Shown in pieces: positions 26,299 through 36,284 of a stretch of DNA of 64,000 nucleotides. The DNA comes from Methylobacterium pseudosasicola (GTDB lineage: Bacteria; Pseudomonadota; Alphaproteobacteria; Rhizobiales; Beijerinckiaceae): positions 124,001 to 188,000 of the forward strand of contig NZ_FOTK01000005.1 in NCBI RefSeq assembly GCF_900114535.1, in the 5' to 3' direction. Position numbers and translations under genes: made by a program. Position 1 is the stretch's first letter; every line of letters begins with the position of its first letter. Below the pieces are notes generated by a model that did no database searches, had not been told where the DNA came from, and saw only the letters and a list, made by a program, of their open reading frames with translations.

Positions 26299-29200
26299 CT
26301 ACGCCCCGTCGAACCGCCCGCTGGCATGGGCCAGCATCGTGTAGACCTTGCCGGTCTCCGAGGTGAGGTAGGCGTCGGTCCGCTTCGCGTCGCTGTCGTT
26401 CTTGACCACGTCGCCCAAGAGCCGCTCGAACTCACCCACGTAGCGGTCGACGCTACGGCGGAACTCCGCATCCGACCGGTAGCGGCGCTGGATCTCCGCG
26501 AAGGTGGTCCGGCCCTGCGCGGTGTAGATGCGCGGGTCGAACAGGTTCGGCTCGCCCCGGCGGTAGCGCTCCCACAGGTCGACCGCGGTCCGGTGCTCGA
26601 TCATCCGGGCGATGTCGGTGGAGATCGTGTCCAGGGCGATCCGACCGGTCTCGGCAGAGGCCTGGGACGGAGCCTGCGGCTGGGACGGGCGGCCCGCCGG
26701 AGCGGCGGCGTTGGTCGCCTCCACCTCGGCTTCGTCGTCCTCGTCCAGCGAGGCGCGGGTCAGCAGGTCGGACAGCCAGCCGCGCTTGGCACCGCCGGCC
26801 GTCATGGCGACGGGACGGGCGGTCGCGGAAGGCCGCGGCGCCTCGATCCGGGCCGGGCCTGTGGCGGACCGGGCCGGAGCCGAGGGCGCCGGCAGAGCCG
26901 GAGCCGAGACCGGCTGAGCCTGCGTCGCGGACGGAGCCGGAGCGCTGCTGCTCACCTGCGATGCGGCGACCGAGCGGGAGCCGCCCTCCGCCACCCGCCG
27001 CTGGGCCTGCGGCTGGGCGACATCCACCGAGCGGGTGGTGCGGGAGACCAGGGCCGAGAGCTCGTTGAGCGCCTTGATCTGGTCGGCCACCACCCGGCGC
27101 ATCTCGCCGGTGGCATCCTGCGTCTCGCGGGGCAGGTCGAGGACGCCCCGGGCGAGTTCGGCGCGGGTCGCGTCGAGTTCGCCGCGGATCGAGCCCGCCA
27201 TCTCCCGCAGGGACGACACGGAGGCACCGAACTGGGTCTGCGCCTCGTCGAGGCCGCTGCGCATCTCCCGCGCCGCCTCCTCGATGGCCTGGCGCACGCC
27301 TTGGGCCGCCTTCTCGCTCTCGGTCCCTGCGCTGTCCTTCAAGCCCTCGAAGGCGCTGGTGACCGAAGCCCCCGCCCCCTCGGCCGAGCGCGTCAGCGAC
27401 TCGCCGACGGCGCGGGCGCGCTCCTCGGCACTGCGCAGCGTGCGCTCGATCGTCTCCGCCAGGGCGCCGCCCTGCTGCTCCAGGGCGCTGGCGCGTGCCT
27501 CGAAGCCAGCCAGCGCCTCGGCGAGCGCTGCCTCGCGGCCCGACAGGGTCGCGCCCAGCCGCTCCTCGATCGCGGCGAGCGAGGACGCCGCCTGGTCGAG
27601 CGCCGACACGTGCACGGACGTCTGCTCGCCGAGGGCGCGGCCCCTTCCGTCGAGGGTCTCGGCGAGGCCGGACGCCTCGCGCAGGGCCGTGTTGGCGACC
27701 TCGCGCAGGGCTTCGACCTGCGCCGCGACGCCCGCAGTGGCGCGGCCGGTCTCGGCGGCGATGCGCTGGAGCGCCGACTGCACCTGCTCGACCCGGCCGG
27801 CCAGGCCCTGCTCGATGGCGCCGAGATTGGTGCCGGCTCCGGAGACCAGCTCGCCCAAAGCCGCGTTGGCGCCCTCGATCCGCTGAAGGACGGCGCCGAG
27901 CTCCCGGCCCAGCCGGTCGTTGGTCTCGAACAGCTCGGTGAGGGCGCGGCCCGCACCGTCGTCGATGGCGGCGCGCAGCAGCTCGGCCGAGGCCCGCGAC
28001 TGCGCGGCCAGTTCCTCGGTCTGCAGCCGCAGGGTTTCGGCCAGCGGCACGCCGGTCTCGATCAGCACCCGCTCGATCGAGTCGGCCCGGTCGGCCAGGG
28101 CCCGCGACAGGTCGAGCATCGGCCCGTCGATGGCGGCGCGCAGGCGCGCGACATGCCCTTCCAGGCTGTCGCCGACCGCACGGCCGCTGCCGTCGACGCT
28201 GGCGATCAGCGCCCCGCCCTTCTCCTCGATGGCGCGGACCAGCGCCTCGGCGCTCTCCGCGAGGCGGCGGGACAGGGCCTCGCCGCGGGCGTCGACCAGG
28301 GCGCCCAACGCGGTGGCGCGGCGCTCGAATCCGGCCCCCAGCGCCTCGGTGCGGGCATCGATCAGGCCCGCCAGCGCGGCCTCGCGCCGGCTGAGCGTCT
28401 CGGCCAGGGCGGCGTTGTGCGCGTCGACCTGCTCGGCATGCGCCCGCGCCCGCTCGTCGAGTGCGGCCACCAAGCTGGCGGTGCGCTCGTCCATGAGGCC
28501 CGCGAAGGCGTCGTGGCGGTCGTCGAAGGCGTTGGCCAGCGTCTCGGCGCGCTGGGCGACCAGCGTCGCGAACAACCGCATGCGGCCGTCGATGCGCTGG
28601 GTGAAGGCGTCGGCGCGGGCGTCGACGCCCCGGGCCAGGGCCTCAGTCTGGGTCTCGACGGAGTGGACTAGGGCGGCGGTGCGCCCTTCCACGACGCCGT
28701 CGAGGTCGCGGATCCGCGCGTCGAAGGCCTCGACCAGCGAGCCGGTGCGGCCCTGGGCGGCGTCCAGCAGCGACTGGCTGCGCTCGTCGACGAGGGCCTC
28801 GATTGACGAACGCGCCTCGTCGAACGTCCCACGCAGGGTCTCGATCCGGGCATCCAAGAGGGCGGCGACGCCGGTGGGCGCCGCGTCGAGGAGGTTGCGC
28901 AGATCCTGCGTGCGCGCCTGGACCGCCATGGCGATCTCCCGGCCGCGGCTCTCCACCGAGGTTTCGAGATTGGCTTGCGCCCGCTCGAACAGGGTCCGAA
29001 GCTGCCCGCTGCGGGCCTCGAAGGTCTCGGCGAACTGGGTCTCGCGGGCTTCGAGCAGGCCGGCGATGGCCGGGCTCGCCTGCTCGATCGCCTTCTGCAG
29101 AGCCTCGGTCCGGTGCTCGATCGTCCCGGCAATCTCGCGGCTGCGGCCATCGACCAAGCGGTCGATCTCGGCCTGTGCTCGCGCGAACAGGGCCTCGAGC

Positions 29201-32200
29201 TGGCCGCCGTGGGCCTCGAAGGCCTCGGCGAGCTGGTGCTCCCGGGCCTCCATCAGGCCGGCGATGGCCGGGCTCGCCTGCTCGATCACGTTCTGCAGGG
29301 CCTGGGTCCGATGCTCGATCGTCCCGGCGATCTCGCGGCTGCGGCCGTCGACCAGGCGGTCGATCTCCGCCTGGGCCCGCTCGAACAGGGCGCGCAGGTC
29401 CGCGAAGCGGGCGTCCAGCAGGTCGGCCATGTCGGTGGGGGCCGCGTCGAGGGTCTGGCGCAGGCCCTCGGTCCGGGTCGTGATCGTGTCGGCGAGTTCC
29501 TGGCCGCGCACCTCCACGAGGTCGCGCAGGCCGGCCTGGGCCTCCTCGAACAGGGCCCGCAGGCGCTGCGTGCGGCTGTCGAGGGTGGCCGCGAGCTGGC
29601 GCTCCCGGGTCTCGACCAGGGCCGTGACGGCGGCGGGCGCCTCCTCCAGCATCGTCCGAAGTGCCTGGATCTTGGTGTCGACCGAGGCGGCGAAGCGGCC
29701 ACCGCCGCCCTCCACCACCGCGTCGAGGGCGTTGTGGGCTTCCTCGAACAGGGTCCGCAGGCCCTGGGCGCGGGCATCCAGGGTCTCGGCGAGGCGGTTG
29801 CCCCGGCCTTCGACCAGGTTCTCCAGGTGGCCCAGGCGCTCGTCGAACAGGCTGCCGAGGGCCTGCGTGCGGGAATCCAGGCTTCCGGCGGCGTTGCCGT
29901 AGGCGTCCTCGACGGCGGCGATCAGGGCGCGGCTGCGCGTATCCAGGGCCTCGTTGAGCGGACCCATGCGGCCGTCGAGGGTGCTGGCCAGGGTGCCGGC
30001 ATGACCGTCCAGCATCACGCGGATCTGGTTGGTGCGGTCGTCGAGCAGGCCGTGGACCGAGCGCACGCCCTCATCGAGCAGGCCGCTGATATCGGCGGTG
30101 CGGCTCGACAGGGTATGGCCCAGGCGGCCTTCGCCGGCTTCGAGCATCCGCTCGGCATCCGCGATAGTCTGCTGGAGCTTCGAGAGGACGCTCTCGCCGC
30201 GCTGGTCGATCAGCTCGGCCAGCGACGTGCCGCCGCGGTCGAACAGGCGCGCCAGCTCGGTGATCCGGCCGCCGATCGCCCCGAACACGCTCCGGCCCTT
30301 CTCGTCGAGCTCGCTCGACATGGCGGTGATCCGCTCGTCGATCAGCTTCGCCAGCAGCTCCGAGCGCTCGGCGAAAGCCGCGCGCACGGCCTCGGTCCGG
30401 GCGGACAGGGCCGCATCGGCGCTCTCCGCCCGCTCGTCCACCAGCTGGACGATCTCCTGAATGCGGCCCGACAGCGAGGCTTCGAGAACCCGCGTCGATT
30501 CCGCGACGGCGCCGGTGAGGGTGCCGATGCTCTCGGCCATCGCCTTGTCGATCCCGCCGGTCCGGTCGGTGATCGTGGCGACCAGGTCGCGGGTGCGGCC
30601 GGCCAGTTCCTCGTCCACCGCGCGGGTGCGCGCCTCGATCAGGCGGATCGCCTCGAAGGCCTGCACGCCGAAGCTTTCGTCCACGAGGCGGGCGCGCTCC
30701 TCCAGGGCGTTGGCGATCTCCTGCAGGCGGCTGATGACGCCGGCATCGAAATGCTCCGCGCTGCCGGCGATACGGCGGGCCATCTCGGCGGTGCGCCGGT
30801 CAATATCCTGCCCGAGCCCATCGACCCGGCCATCGAGCACCGCGACCAGGTTGCGGCTGCCCTCTTCCATGATCCGGGCCATCTCCCCGGTCCGGGCGGC
30901 CAGCGCCTCGTTCAGGGCCTGGCCGCGGGACTCGATCCGGTTGTCGACGTGATCGACCAGGTTCGCCACGACTTCGCCGATCTCGGCGGCACGCTTGGCC
31001 GAGCGCTCCTCCAGGGAGCCGAGATGGGTCTCGACCAAGCTGCCTGCCTCGCGAGCGCGGGTCGCGATGGTCTCGGCCACGGCCTGGCCCTTGACGGTGA
31101 TGAGCCGGTCCATCTCCTCCAGCCGCGCCCCGACGGTCTCGCCGAGGCTCGCGGTGTCGCGGCCGATGCGGTCGGCCAGGATGTCGCCGCGGGCGATGGT
31201 CTCCTGCAGGGCGGCGAGGCGGCTGCCCAGGGTCTCGTCGATGGCCCGGACGCGCACGTCCGCGGTCTCGGCGAAGCTCGCGCCGGTCTGGCTGAGGGTG
31301 TCGGCGATGCGGGCGCCCTGGCTCGCCACCGCGAGCACGATGTCGCGGCCGGTGCCGCTGATCCGGGTCTGGGTCTCCTCGGCGTGGCTGGCCAGCAGCT
31401 CGGCGACGCCCTTGCCGTGCGCGCCGAAGGCGGCTTCCATCTCGCCGATGCGGGCGGCGAGGTCGTCCGAGATGGCGCGGGCGGCCTGGCTCAGGCTGCC
31501 GGTGGCGTCACCGGTGCGGGCAGACAGCTCGCGGTTGAGGTCGTCGAGGGCGGCGCGTAGGGCGGACACCGCCGCGGCGCCGCGCTCGCCGAACTCGGTG
31601 CCGGCCCGGTCGGCGGCGTCGCGGAAGCGGGTCAGCAGGCCCGCAGTCTCGGCCTCGACGGCGCTGGTCACCTCGGCCGAGCCGAGGCGCAGGGTCTGGA
31701 GGGTTTCGACCAGGCGCGCGGACGCCTCGCGGGTATGGGACTCGACCTCGCCGGTGACGGCGCCCGCGGAGCCGCGCAGGGACTGGACCGCGGCGGCGGC
31801 GCCGGCCTCGAAGCCGTGTCCCAGCGCCGAGAAGGCGCTCTCCAGGCTCTCGGTGGCCGCCTGGGTCCGCTCGGTGATGTGGCCGCCGGCCCGCTCGGCC
31901 GCGGCCGAGACGCGGGTCTCGAGATCCGAGGCCTGCACCGTCACGGTGTCGTGGAGGCGCGCCGCAATGCCGTCCATGCGCTCGGCCAGGGCGTTGCCGC
32001 GCTCCGCGACCGTCTCGGCGATCCGCTCGGCAGTGCCGATGAGGTCGTCGCGCACCGCGCCGGCCTGGTTGGTCAGCGTCTCGCCGACGCCGCCCATGGC
32101 CAGTGCCAAGGCGGCCTGGGCGTCGCGCCCGCGGGTCTCGATCGCCTCGGCGACGGAGAGGCCGGCATTCTCGATCTCGGCGCGCAGGGCCAGGCCGCGG

Positions 32201-33624
32201 CCGGCGATATCCTGGGTGAGGGCCGCGCCGGTCTCGGCGAAGCGGGCGGTGATCTGGGTGCCCATGGCGCCGAAGCGCTCGGTCAGCTCGGAGCCCCGCG
32301 ACAGGAAGGCGTTCTCCAGGCCGATGACCGAGCGCTCGAAGCTCTCGCGCACGACGCCGCCCTGGCGCTCCAGGGACTCGCTGACGCGCAGGCCGGTCTC
32401 GGCGAGGCTCTGGGCGACGGAGGCGGTGCTCTCGGCGATCCGCCCGGTGAGGGCGTTTCCGGTCGCCTCGAAGGCGCTGCTCACGTCGCGGGCGCGGGTC
32501 TCGAAGGCCTGGGTCAGGGTCTCGCCGACCTCCAGGAGGCTGCCGCGTACGCCCTCGCTGGTGGCCGCGAGGCTCTCGATCAGCTCGTCGCCGCGCCCGG
32601 TCATCAGGGTGACGACCCGGTCGCCGGCCTCGCCCAGGGAGGCGGTGATCGCAGCGCCGCGGGCATCGAGCGCCCCGGTGACGCGCTCGCCCGCGCCGTT
32701 GAGCGCCATGACGATCCGCTCGGACGCGCCCTCCAGCTCCTGGCTCAGGCTCTGGTGCGAGCCGGTGATCGCGCCGCGCACCCGCTCGGCGTTGGTGACG
32801 ATGGATTCCCGCTGGGCGACCAGCTCCTCGACGAGCGAGCGGATGCGGATCTCGTTGTCCGAATAGGCCCGCTCCAGGGTGGCGATCTCGCCGCGGACCA
32901 GGGTCTCCAGCTCGCCGGCCCGGGCGAGCGCGCGCTCGACGCCGTCCCCGACCGCGGCGACTTCCCGGCGCACCGTCTGGGACATGGTCAGGACGGCGTC
33001 GGTGGAAAAGCTCTCGGGTTCGGCCAGACGCACCGCGACCTCGCCGACCGCGCGGGCGACGAGGCGCATCTCCTGAGCCCGGACCGCCAGCATGGCGGCG
33101 ATCACGAACAGGACGACCGGGCCGAGCAGGGCCGCAGCGCCCACCGTCGCCTGGAGGGCGGTGAGACCCGAGACCACGCCGCGCAGGTCGCCGCCGGATT
33201 GCAGCCAGGCGACCAGCACGAGGCCAGCGATCCAGGCCAGGCCGGCCAGCAGGGCGAACAGGTAGGGCTTAGGCGAGGACCGCACCCGCAGGGTCTGCTG
33301 CAGGATGCCGATGTTGCGCCGGTCGTCGTTCGCCACCAGCGAGCGGTCGGGCGGCAGCAGGCCGCCTTCGCGGCGCGGGCGCTCGCGGCCGGGCGGGGGC
33401 AGGTCGGAGGCCAGCGGCGGGTCGAGGTCGAGGCGCGGCGGCATCTGGCGGCCGGCCGGATCGAGGGCGCCGTCGAGCAGGGGATCGGCATCCCCGACAT
33501 CGGGCAGGCGCGGCTCCGCGCGGCTCTCGGTGCCGGTCGGCGTCAGGGCGTCGAGGTTCAGCGCCTGCTCAATGGCAGAGAGCGCGGCCTCGGCCGGGTC
33601 CTTCAGCTTCTTCTCGGTCGCCAT
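26299..33624 (-). CDS. Giant membrane-anchored coiled-coil polar growth protein (GPR/RgsE-like)
   Basis: 2,441 residues. The N-terminus (MATEKKLKDPAEAALSAIEQ) and a disordered Pro/Arg/Asp region to about 115 are cytoplasmic. Two hydrophobic segments (about 121-141 and 159-181) follow, then about 1,950 residues of almost uninterrupted amphipathic helix with 11/22-residue periodicity like apolipoprotein A. The final 270 residues are a Pro/Ala-rich linker plus a conserved end domain (WERYRRGEPNLFDPRIY, YLTSETGKVYTMLAHASGRF). Size, layout and both ends match the Growth Pole Ring protein of Agrobacterium and RgsE of Sinorhizobium, which organise polar cell-wall growth in Hyphomicrobiales. Around 28.9-29.4 kb the helix holds near-identical 66-residue units. 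Transcribed alone. Confidence 0.85.
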   Translation of the reverse strand: MATEKKLKDPAEAALSAIEQALNLDALTPTGTESRAEPRLPDVGDADPLLDGALDPAGRQMPPRLDLDPPLASDLPPPGRERPRREGGLLPPDRSLVANDDRRNIGILQQTLRVRSSPKPYLFALLAGLAWIAGLVLVAWLQSGGDLRGVVSGLTALQATVGAAALLGPVVLFVIAAMLAVRAQEMRLVARAVGEVAVRLAEPESFSTDAVLTMSQTVRREVAAVGDGVERALARAGELETLVRGEIATLERAYSDNEIRIRSLVEELVAQRESIVTNAERVRGAITGSHQSLSQELEGASERIVMALNGAGERVTGALDARGAAITASLGEAGDRVVTLMTGRGDELIESLAATSEGVRGSLLEVGETLTQAFETRARDVSSAFEATGNALTGRIAESTASVAQSLAETGLRVSESLERQGGVVRESFERSVIGLENAFLSRGSELTERFGAMGTQITARFAETGAALTQDIAGRGLALRAEIENAGLSVAEAIETRGRDAQAALALAMGGVGETLTNQAGAVRDDLIGTAERIAETVAERGNALAERMDGIAARLHDTVTVQASDLETRVSAAAERAGGHITERTQAATESLESAFSALGHGFEAGAAAAVQSLRGSAGAVTGEVESHTREASARLVETLQTLRLGSAEVTSAVEAETAGLLTRFRDAADRAGTEFGERGAAAVSALRAALDDLNRELSARTGDATGSLSQAARAISDDLAARIGEMEAAFGAHGKGVAELLASHAEETQTRISGTGRDIVLAVASQGARIADTLSQTGASFAETADVRVRAIDETLGSRLAALQETIARGDILADRIGRDTASLGETVGARLEEMDRLITVKGQAVAETIATRAREAGSLVETHLGSLEERSAKRAAEIGEVVANLVDHVDNRIESRGQALNEALAARTGEMARIMEEGSRNLVAVLDGRVDGLGQDIDRRTAEMARRIAGSAEHFDAGVISRLQEIANALEERARLVDESFGVQAFEAIRLIEARTRAVDEELAGRTRDLVATITDRTGGIDKAMAESIGTLTGAVAESTRVLEASLSGRIQEIVQLVDERAESADAALSARTEAVRAAFAERSELLAKLIDERITAMSSELDEKGRSVFGAIGGRITELARLFDRGGTSLAELIDQRGESVLSKLQQTIADAERMLEAGEGRLGHTLSSRTADISGLLDEGVRSVHGLLDDRTNQIRVMLDGHAGTLASTLDGRMGPLNEALDTRSRALIAAVEDAYGNAAGSLDSRTQALGSLFDERLGHLENLVEGRGNRLAETLDARAQGLRTLFEEAHNALDAVVEGGGGRFAASVDTKIQALRTMLEEAPAAVTALVETRERQLAATLDSRTQRLRALFEEAQAGLRDLVEVRGQELADTITTRTEGLRQTLDAAPTDMADLLDARFADLRALFERAQAEIDRLVDGRSREIAGTIEHRTQALQNVIEQASPAIAGLMEAREHQLAEAFEAHGGQLEALFARAQAEIDRLVDGRSREIAGTIEHRTEALQKAIEQASPAIAGLLEARETQFAETFEARSGQLRTLFERAQANLETSVESRGREIAMAVQARTQDLRNLLDAAPTGVAALLDARIETLRGTFDEARSSIEALVDERSQSLLDAAQGRTGSLVEAFDARIRDLDGVVEGRTAALVHSVETQTEALARGVDARADAFTQRIDGRMRLFATLVAQRAETLANAFDDRHDAFAGLMDERTASLVAALDERARAHAEQVDAHNAALAETLSRREAALAGLIDARTEALGAGFERRATALGALVDARGEALSRRLAESAEALVRAIEEKGGALIASVDGSGRAVGDSLEGHVARLRAAIDGPMLDLSRALADRADSIERVLIETGVPLAETLRLQTEELAAQSRASAELLRAAIDDGAGRALTELFETNDRLGRELGAVLQRIEGANAALGELVSGAGTNLGAIEQGLAGRVEQVQSALQRIAAETGRATAGVAAQVEALREVANTALREASGLAETLDGRGRALGEQTSVHVSALDQAASSLAAIEERLGATLSGREAALAEALAGFEARASALEQQGGALAETIERTLRSAEERARAVGESLTRSAEGAGASVTSAFEGLKDSAGTESEKAAQGVRQAIEEAAREMRSGLDEAQTQFGASVSSLREMAGSIRGELDATRAELARGVLDLPRETQDATGEMRRVVADQIKALNELSALVSRTTRSVDVAQPQAQRRVAEGGSRSVAASQVSSSAPAPSATQAQPVSAPALPAPSAPARSATGPARIEAPRPSATARPVAMTAGGAKRGWLSDLLTRASLDEDDEAEVEATNAAAPAGRPSQPQAPSQASAETGRIALDTISTDIARMIEHRTAVDLWERYRRGEPNLFDPRIYTAQGRTTFAEIQRRYRSDAEFRRSVDRYVGEFERLLGDVVKNDSDAKRTDAYLTSETGKVYTMLAHASGRFDGA
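28955..29400 (-). repeat. Tandem 198-base (66-residue) internal repeats in the giant gene
   Basis: Two adjacent units read RLVDGRSREIAGTIEHRT ... EQASPAIAGL with only a few differences; equivalent bases at 29132 and 29330 are exactly 198 apart. Flanking units are more diverged. 66 is a multiple of the 11-residue helical repeat, so the duplication keeps the coiled-coil register. Confidence 0.8.
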
Positions 33625-33756
33625 TCAACGCCTCGTCACACGGGTTTCACTGGCACCTGGGGAGGCTGATGCCAGAGACGCAACTTCCCGTTTACCATTA
33701 CAGGATTAGACGCGGACACCGATTGCCGATACCCGAGCCGCCGTCCGACCCCAGAA

Positions 33757-33768
33757 ACCGTTAACGGT
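33757..33768. promoter_or_regulatory. ACCGTTAACGGT palindrome between giant gene and Hpt gene
   Basis: A perfect 12-base palindrome in the 290-base divergent region, followed by a second GTTA-containing block (GGTATGGTTAC). It may be an operator for one or both neighbours; the binding protein is unknown. Confidence 0.3.
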
Positions 33769-33914
33769 ATGGTTACTGGGTCCGCCGCCTTCCGGCTCCA
33801 CCATCTTGGCGCAGATGCGGGTGCCTGCGCGATCCCCGTCCGGCGAATCGGGGGGTGAATCATGGGGATCGGTTCGGCAACCCCCAGAAGAATGCGGATT
33901 CCGGGAGTGCGCGC

Positions 33915-34238
33915 ATGCTGGCCATCGACCGTGCGGAGCTCGACGCGCAGACCGGCGGCGACGCCGAGCTGGCCGATGAGGTGCTGGCGCTGTTTGCCGG
34001 GCAATGCCGGTCGATCCTGCCCCGGCTCACCGATCCGTCCCTGCCGGCCGGGCAGCGCGCCGACCTCGCCCACACCCTGAAGGGCTCGGCTGCCGGCGTC
34101 GGCGCCACGCGGGTCCGCGCCTGCGCCGACGCCGCCGAGGCGCAGTTGCGGGCGGGCGCGGAGCCGGCGGCCCTCGACGACCTCGTGCAGGCGGTCGCGG
34201 CGGCGCTGGCCGAGATCGCGGACGGCGCCGAGTCTTAA
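33915..34238 (+). CDS. Hpt domain histidine phosphotransfer protein
   Basis: 107 residues, an isolated Hpt domain. The phospho-accepting histidine is His53 in [14 protein letters not shown]; the preceding helix [21 protein letters not shown] and the following [14 protein letters not shown] complete the four-helix bundle. Such proteins relay phosphate between a hybrid histidine kinase and a response regulator. No partner gene is adjacent. The ATG at 33915 gives the bare domain; the frame is open further upstream to 33855 but without matching features. It is divergent from the giant polar protein. Confidence 0.88.
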   Translation: MLAIDRAELDAQTGGDAELADEVLALFAGQCRSILPRLTDPSLPAGQRADLAHTLKGSAAGVGATRVRACADAAEAQLRAGAEPAALDDLVQAVAAALAEIADGAES

Positions 34239-34444
34239 GAGCGTTCGCCGCCGTAGTGGACACCGGCTCGGCGCGAGCGCGTGCGCCAAATCAAAGCCTG
34301 AGGGCCGGTTCATCGCGCGAGTATAGATGCGGCGATCAATCCGGACGGTCGAGCGCCGCCGCGCTTGCATTCCGTGGCCCCAGCCGCCAAGCAGGCACCC
34401 CGCCCGTCGAAGCGAGGCCGCTCGACGCGAGCCCGGAGCCGAGC

Positions 34445-34765
34445 ATGCCCAAGATCACTTACGTCGACCACGCCGGGACGGAGAGGACCGTCGAAGGCAG
34501 CGTCGGCGCGACCGTGATGGAGACGGCGTTGCGCAACAACGTCCCGGGCATCGACGCGGAATGCGGCGGCGCCTGCGCCTGCGCCACCTGCCACGTCTAC
34601 GTCGCCGAGGACTGGATCGACGTCGTCGGCAAGGCCCAGGACATGGAGCAGGACATGCTCGATTTCGCCTCCGACGTGCGCGAGAATTCTCGCTTGTCCT
34701 GCCAGATCAAGATCGCGCCGAACTTGGACGGGCTGGTGGTCACGACCCCCGCGCAGCAGGGGTAG
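34445..34765 (+). CDS. [2Fe-2S] ferredoxin, adrenodoxin type
   Basis: 106 residues. Cluster ligands are Cys40, Cys46, Cys49 (C-x5-C-x2-C in [15 protein letters not shown]) and Cys86 (RLSCQIK), the adrenodoxin/ISC ferredoxin spacing. The EDMEQDML-type helix at about 65-73 is the usual partner-docking acidic patch. In alphaproteobacteria such ferredoxins (FdxB/FdII) donate electrons to Fe-S assembly or to cytochrome P450 and other oxygenases. No isc/suf or P450 gene is nearby, so the partner is unknown. It converges on the vWA gene. Confidence 0.93.
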   Translation: MPKITYVDHAGTERTVEGSVGATVMETALRNNVPGIDAECGGACACATCHVYVAEDWIDVVGKAQDMEQDMLDFASDVRENSRLSCQIKIAPNLDGLVVTTPAQQG

Positions 34766-34771
34766 CGACCC

Positions 34772-35947
34772 TCACCGCACCAAGGCCCGGGCCGCCGCGT
34801 CGAGCCCGTCGAGGGTGAGGGGGAACATGCGGCCGCCGATGAGCCGCTGCACCATGCCGATCGACTGGGTGTAGCCCCAGTGGGTCTCCGGTATCGGGTT
34901 CAGCCAGGCCACCTTCGGGAAATGGTCGAGGAGGCGCTGCATCCAGGCGGCGCCGGGCTCCGCGTTCCAATGCTCCACCGAGCCGCCCGGCGTGGCGATC
35001 TCGTAGGGGCTCATCGAGGCGTCGCCCACGAACACCACCCGGTAGTCGCTGCCATAGGTGCGGATCACGTCGAGCAGGGGGGTCTTGGCCTCGTGCCGGC
35101 GCCGGTTCTCGGTCCAGACCGCCTCGTAGGGGCAGTTGTGGAAATAGTAGTGCGCGAGGTGCTTGAACTCCGAGCGCGCGGCCGAGAACAAAGCCTCCGC
35201 CTGCTCGATGTGAAAGTCCATCGAGCCGCCGACGTCGAGGAACAGCAGCACCTTGACGGCGTTGCGCCGCTCCGGCCTGAGCCGCACGTCGATATAGCCC
35301 TGGCGCGCGCTCTCCCGGATCGTGCCGTCGAGGTCGAGTTCCTCGGCCGCCCCCGTCCGGGCGAAGCGGCGCAGCCGCCGCAGCGCGATCCGCATGTTGC
35401 GCGCGCCGATCTCGCGGTCGTCGTCGAGATCCTTGAACTCGCGCTTGTCCCAGACCTTCACCGCGCGAAAGTTGTGGTTCCCGTCCTGGCCGATGCGGAT
35501 GCCCTCGGGATTGTAGCCGTAGGCGCCGAATGGCGAGGTCCCGCCGGTGCCGATCCATTTCGAGCCGCCCTGGTGGCGCTCCTTCTGCTCGGCCAGCCGC
35601 TGCTTGAGCGTCTCGAACAGCTTGTCCCAGCCGAGCGCCTGCAATTCGGCCTTCTCGGCCTCGGTCAGGTATTTTTCCGCGAGCTTGCGCAGCCATTCCT
35701 CGGGAATCGCCGCGGGCTCCACAGCCGCGCCGAGGGTCTCCAGCCCCTTGAACACCGTGCCGAACACCTGGTCGAACCGGTCGAGATGCGCCTCGTCCTT
35801 CACCAGCGCCGTGCGCGACAGGAAGTAGAACGCCTCGACGTCGTGCTCGGCCAGCCCCCGGTCGAGGGCGCCGAGCAGGGTCAGGTACTCCTTGAGGGAG
35901 ACGGGAACCTTGGCCTCCCGGAGGGCCGTGAAGAACTGCAGCAGCAT
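34772..35947 (-). CDS. CoxE-like von Willebrand factor A domain protein
   Basis: 391 residues. The start LQFFTALREAKVPVSLKEYL and the body match VWA_CoxE proteins. A central RDF-like block (KVWDKREFKDLDDDREIGAR) precedes the vWA fold, where the metal-ion-dependent adhesion motif appears as FLDVGGSMDFHIEQ (family DxSxS altered to DVGGS) and later FVGDASMSPYE. These proteins act with a MoxR-type AAA ATPase to mature or chelate-load metalloenzymes; the matching ATPase gene lies 5.5 kb away (41510). The frame is open upstream to 36064, but the chosen ATG agrees with the family. It converges on the ferredoxin gene. Confidence 0.88.
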   Translation of the reverse strand: MLLQFFTALREAKVPVSLKEYLTLLGALDRGLAEHDVEAFYFLSRTALVKDEAHLDRFDQVFGTVFKGLETLGAAVEPAAIPEEWLRKLAEKYLTEAEKAELQALGWDKLFETLKQRLAEQKERHQGGSKWIGTGGTSPFGAYGYNPEGIRIGQDGNHNFRAVKVWDKREFKDLDDDREIGARNMRIALRRLRRFARTGAAEELDLDGTIRESARQGYIDVRLRPERRNAVKVLLFLDVGGSMDFHIEQAEALFSAARSEFKHLAHYYFHNCPYEAVWTENRRRHEAKTPLLDVIRTYGSDYRVVFVGDASMSPYEIATPGGSVEHWNAEPGAAWMQRLLDHFPKVAWLNPIPETHWGYTQSIGMVQRLIGGRMFPLTLDGLDAAARALVR

Positions 35948-36284
35948 CCCCGAAGAACGCGCCAGCAAAACGCCCGGGTCAAGCCCCGGCGAATCAGACA
36001 AGCTTACGATCGAGTCGGTAGGACTTCTGGGCCTGTTCTCCGAGTCGTCGCGGATGGTCGACAAGATTCATCGCCGGACAAAGCCCTAATCCAGGGGCGC
36101 CCGGAGAGTCTTCAGCGGCCGCGGAGACTCATAAGTTGGGCATAAGTCGTCGAATCTGTTGATATGTGCGCGAACAAGCCTCGCGCGGTCACTGAAACCG
36201 TCACGGGAATCGCTCAACTGAGGGCATCAGGTGTGTTCAGCCGCGACGACGCGTGCCGCACCAACCGAAGCGAGGAGACCTGCG
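35948..36284. other. Intergenic stretch between CoxE-like gene and 135-residue gene
   Basis: Holds the divergent promoter regions of its two neighbours. I saw no gene, no convincing terminator and no repeat of the families found elsewhere in the window. Confidence 0.5.

Noticed and set aside
28955..29400. Regularly spaced repeats that could suggest a CRISPR or satellite
   Set aside because: The units are 198 bases, contiguous and in frame within a protein, with no spacers; they are coding repeats.
26278..33669. Very long plus-strand open frames (about 640-860 codons) opposite the giant coiled-coil gene
   Set aside because: They are mirror frames of a GC-rich repetitive gene: low-complexity Gly/Ala/Arg/Leu composition, no domain, no membrane or signal pattern, whereas the minus-strand frame has a coherent coiled-coil protein with conserved ends.
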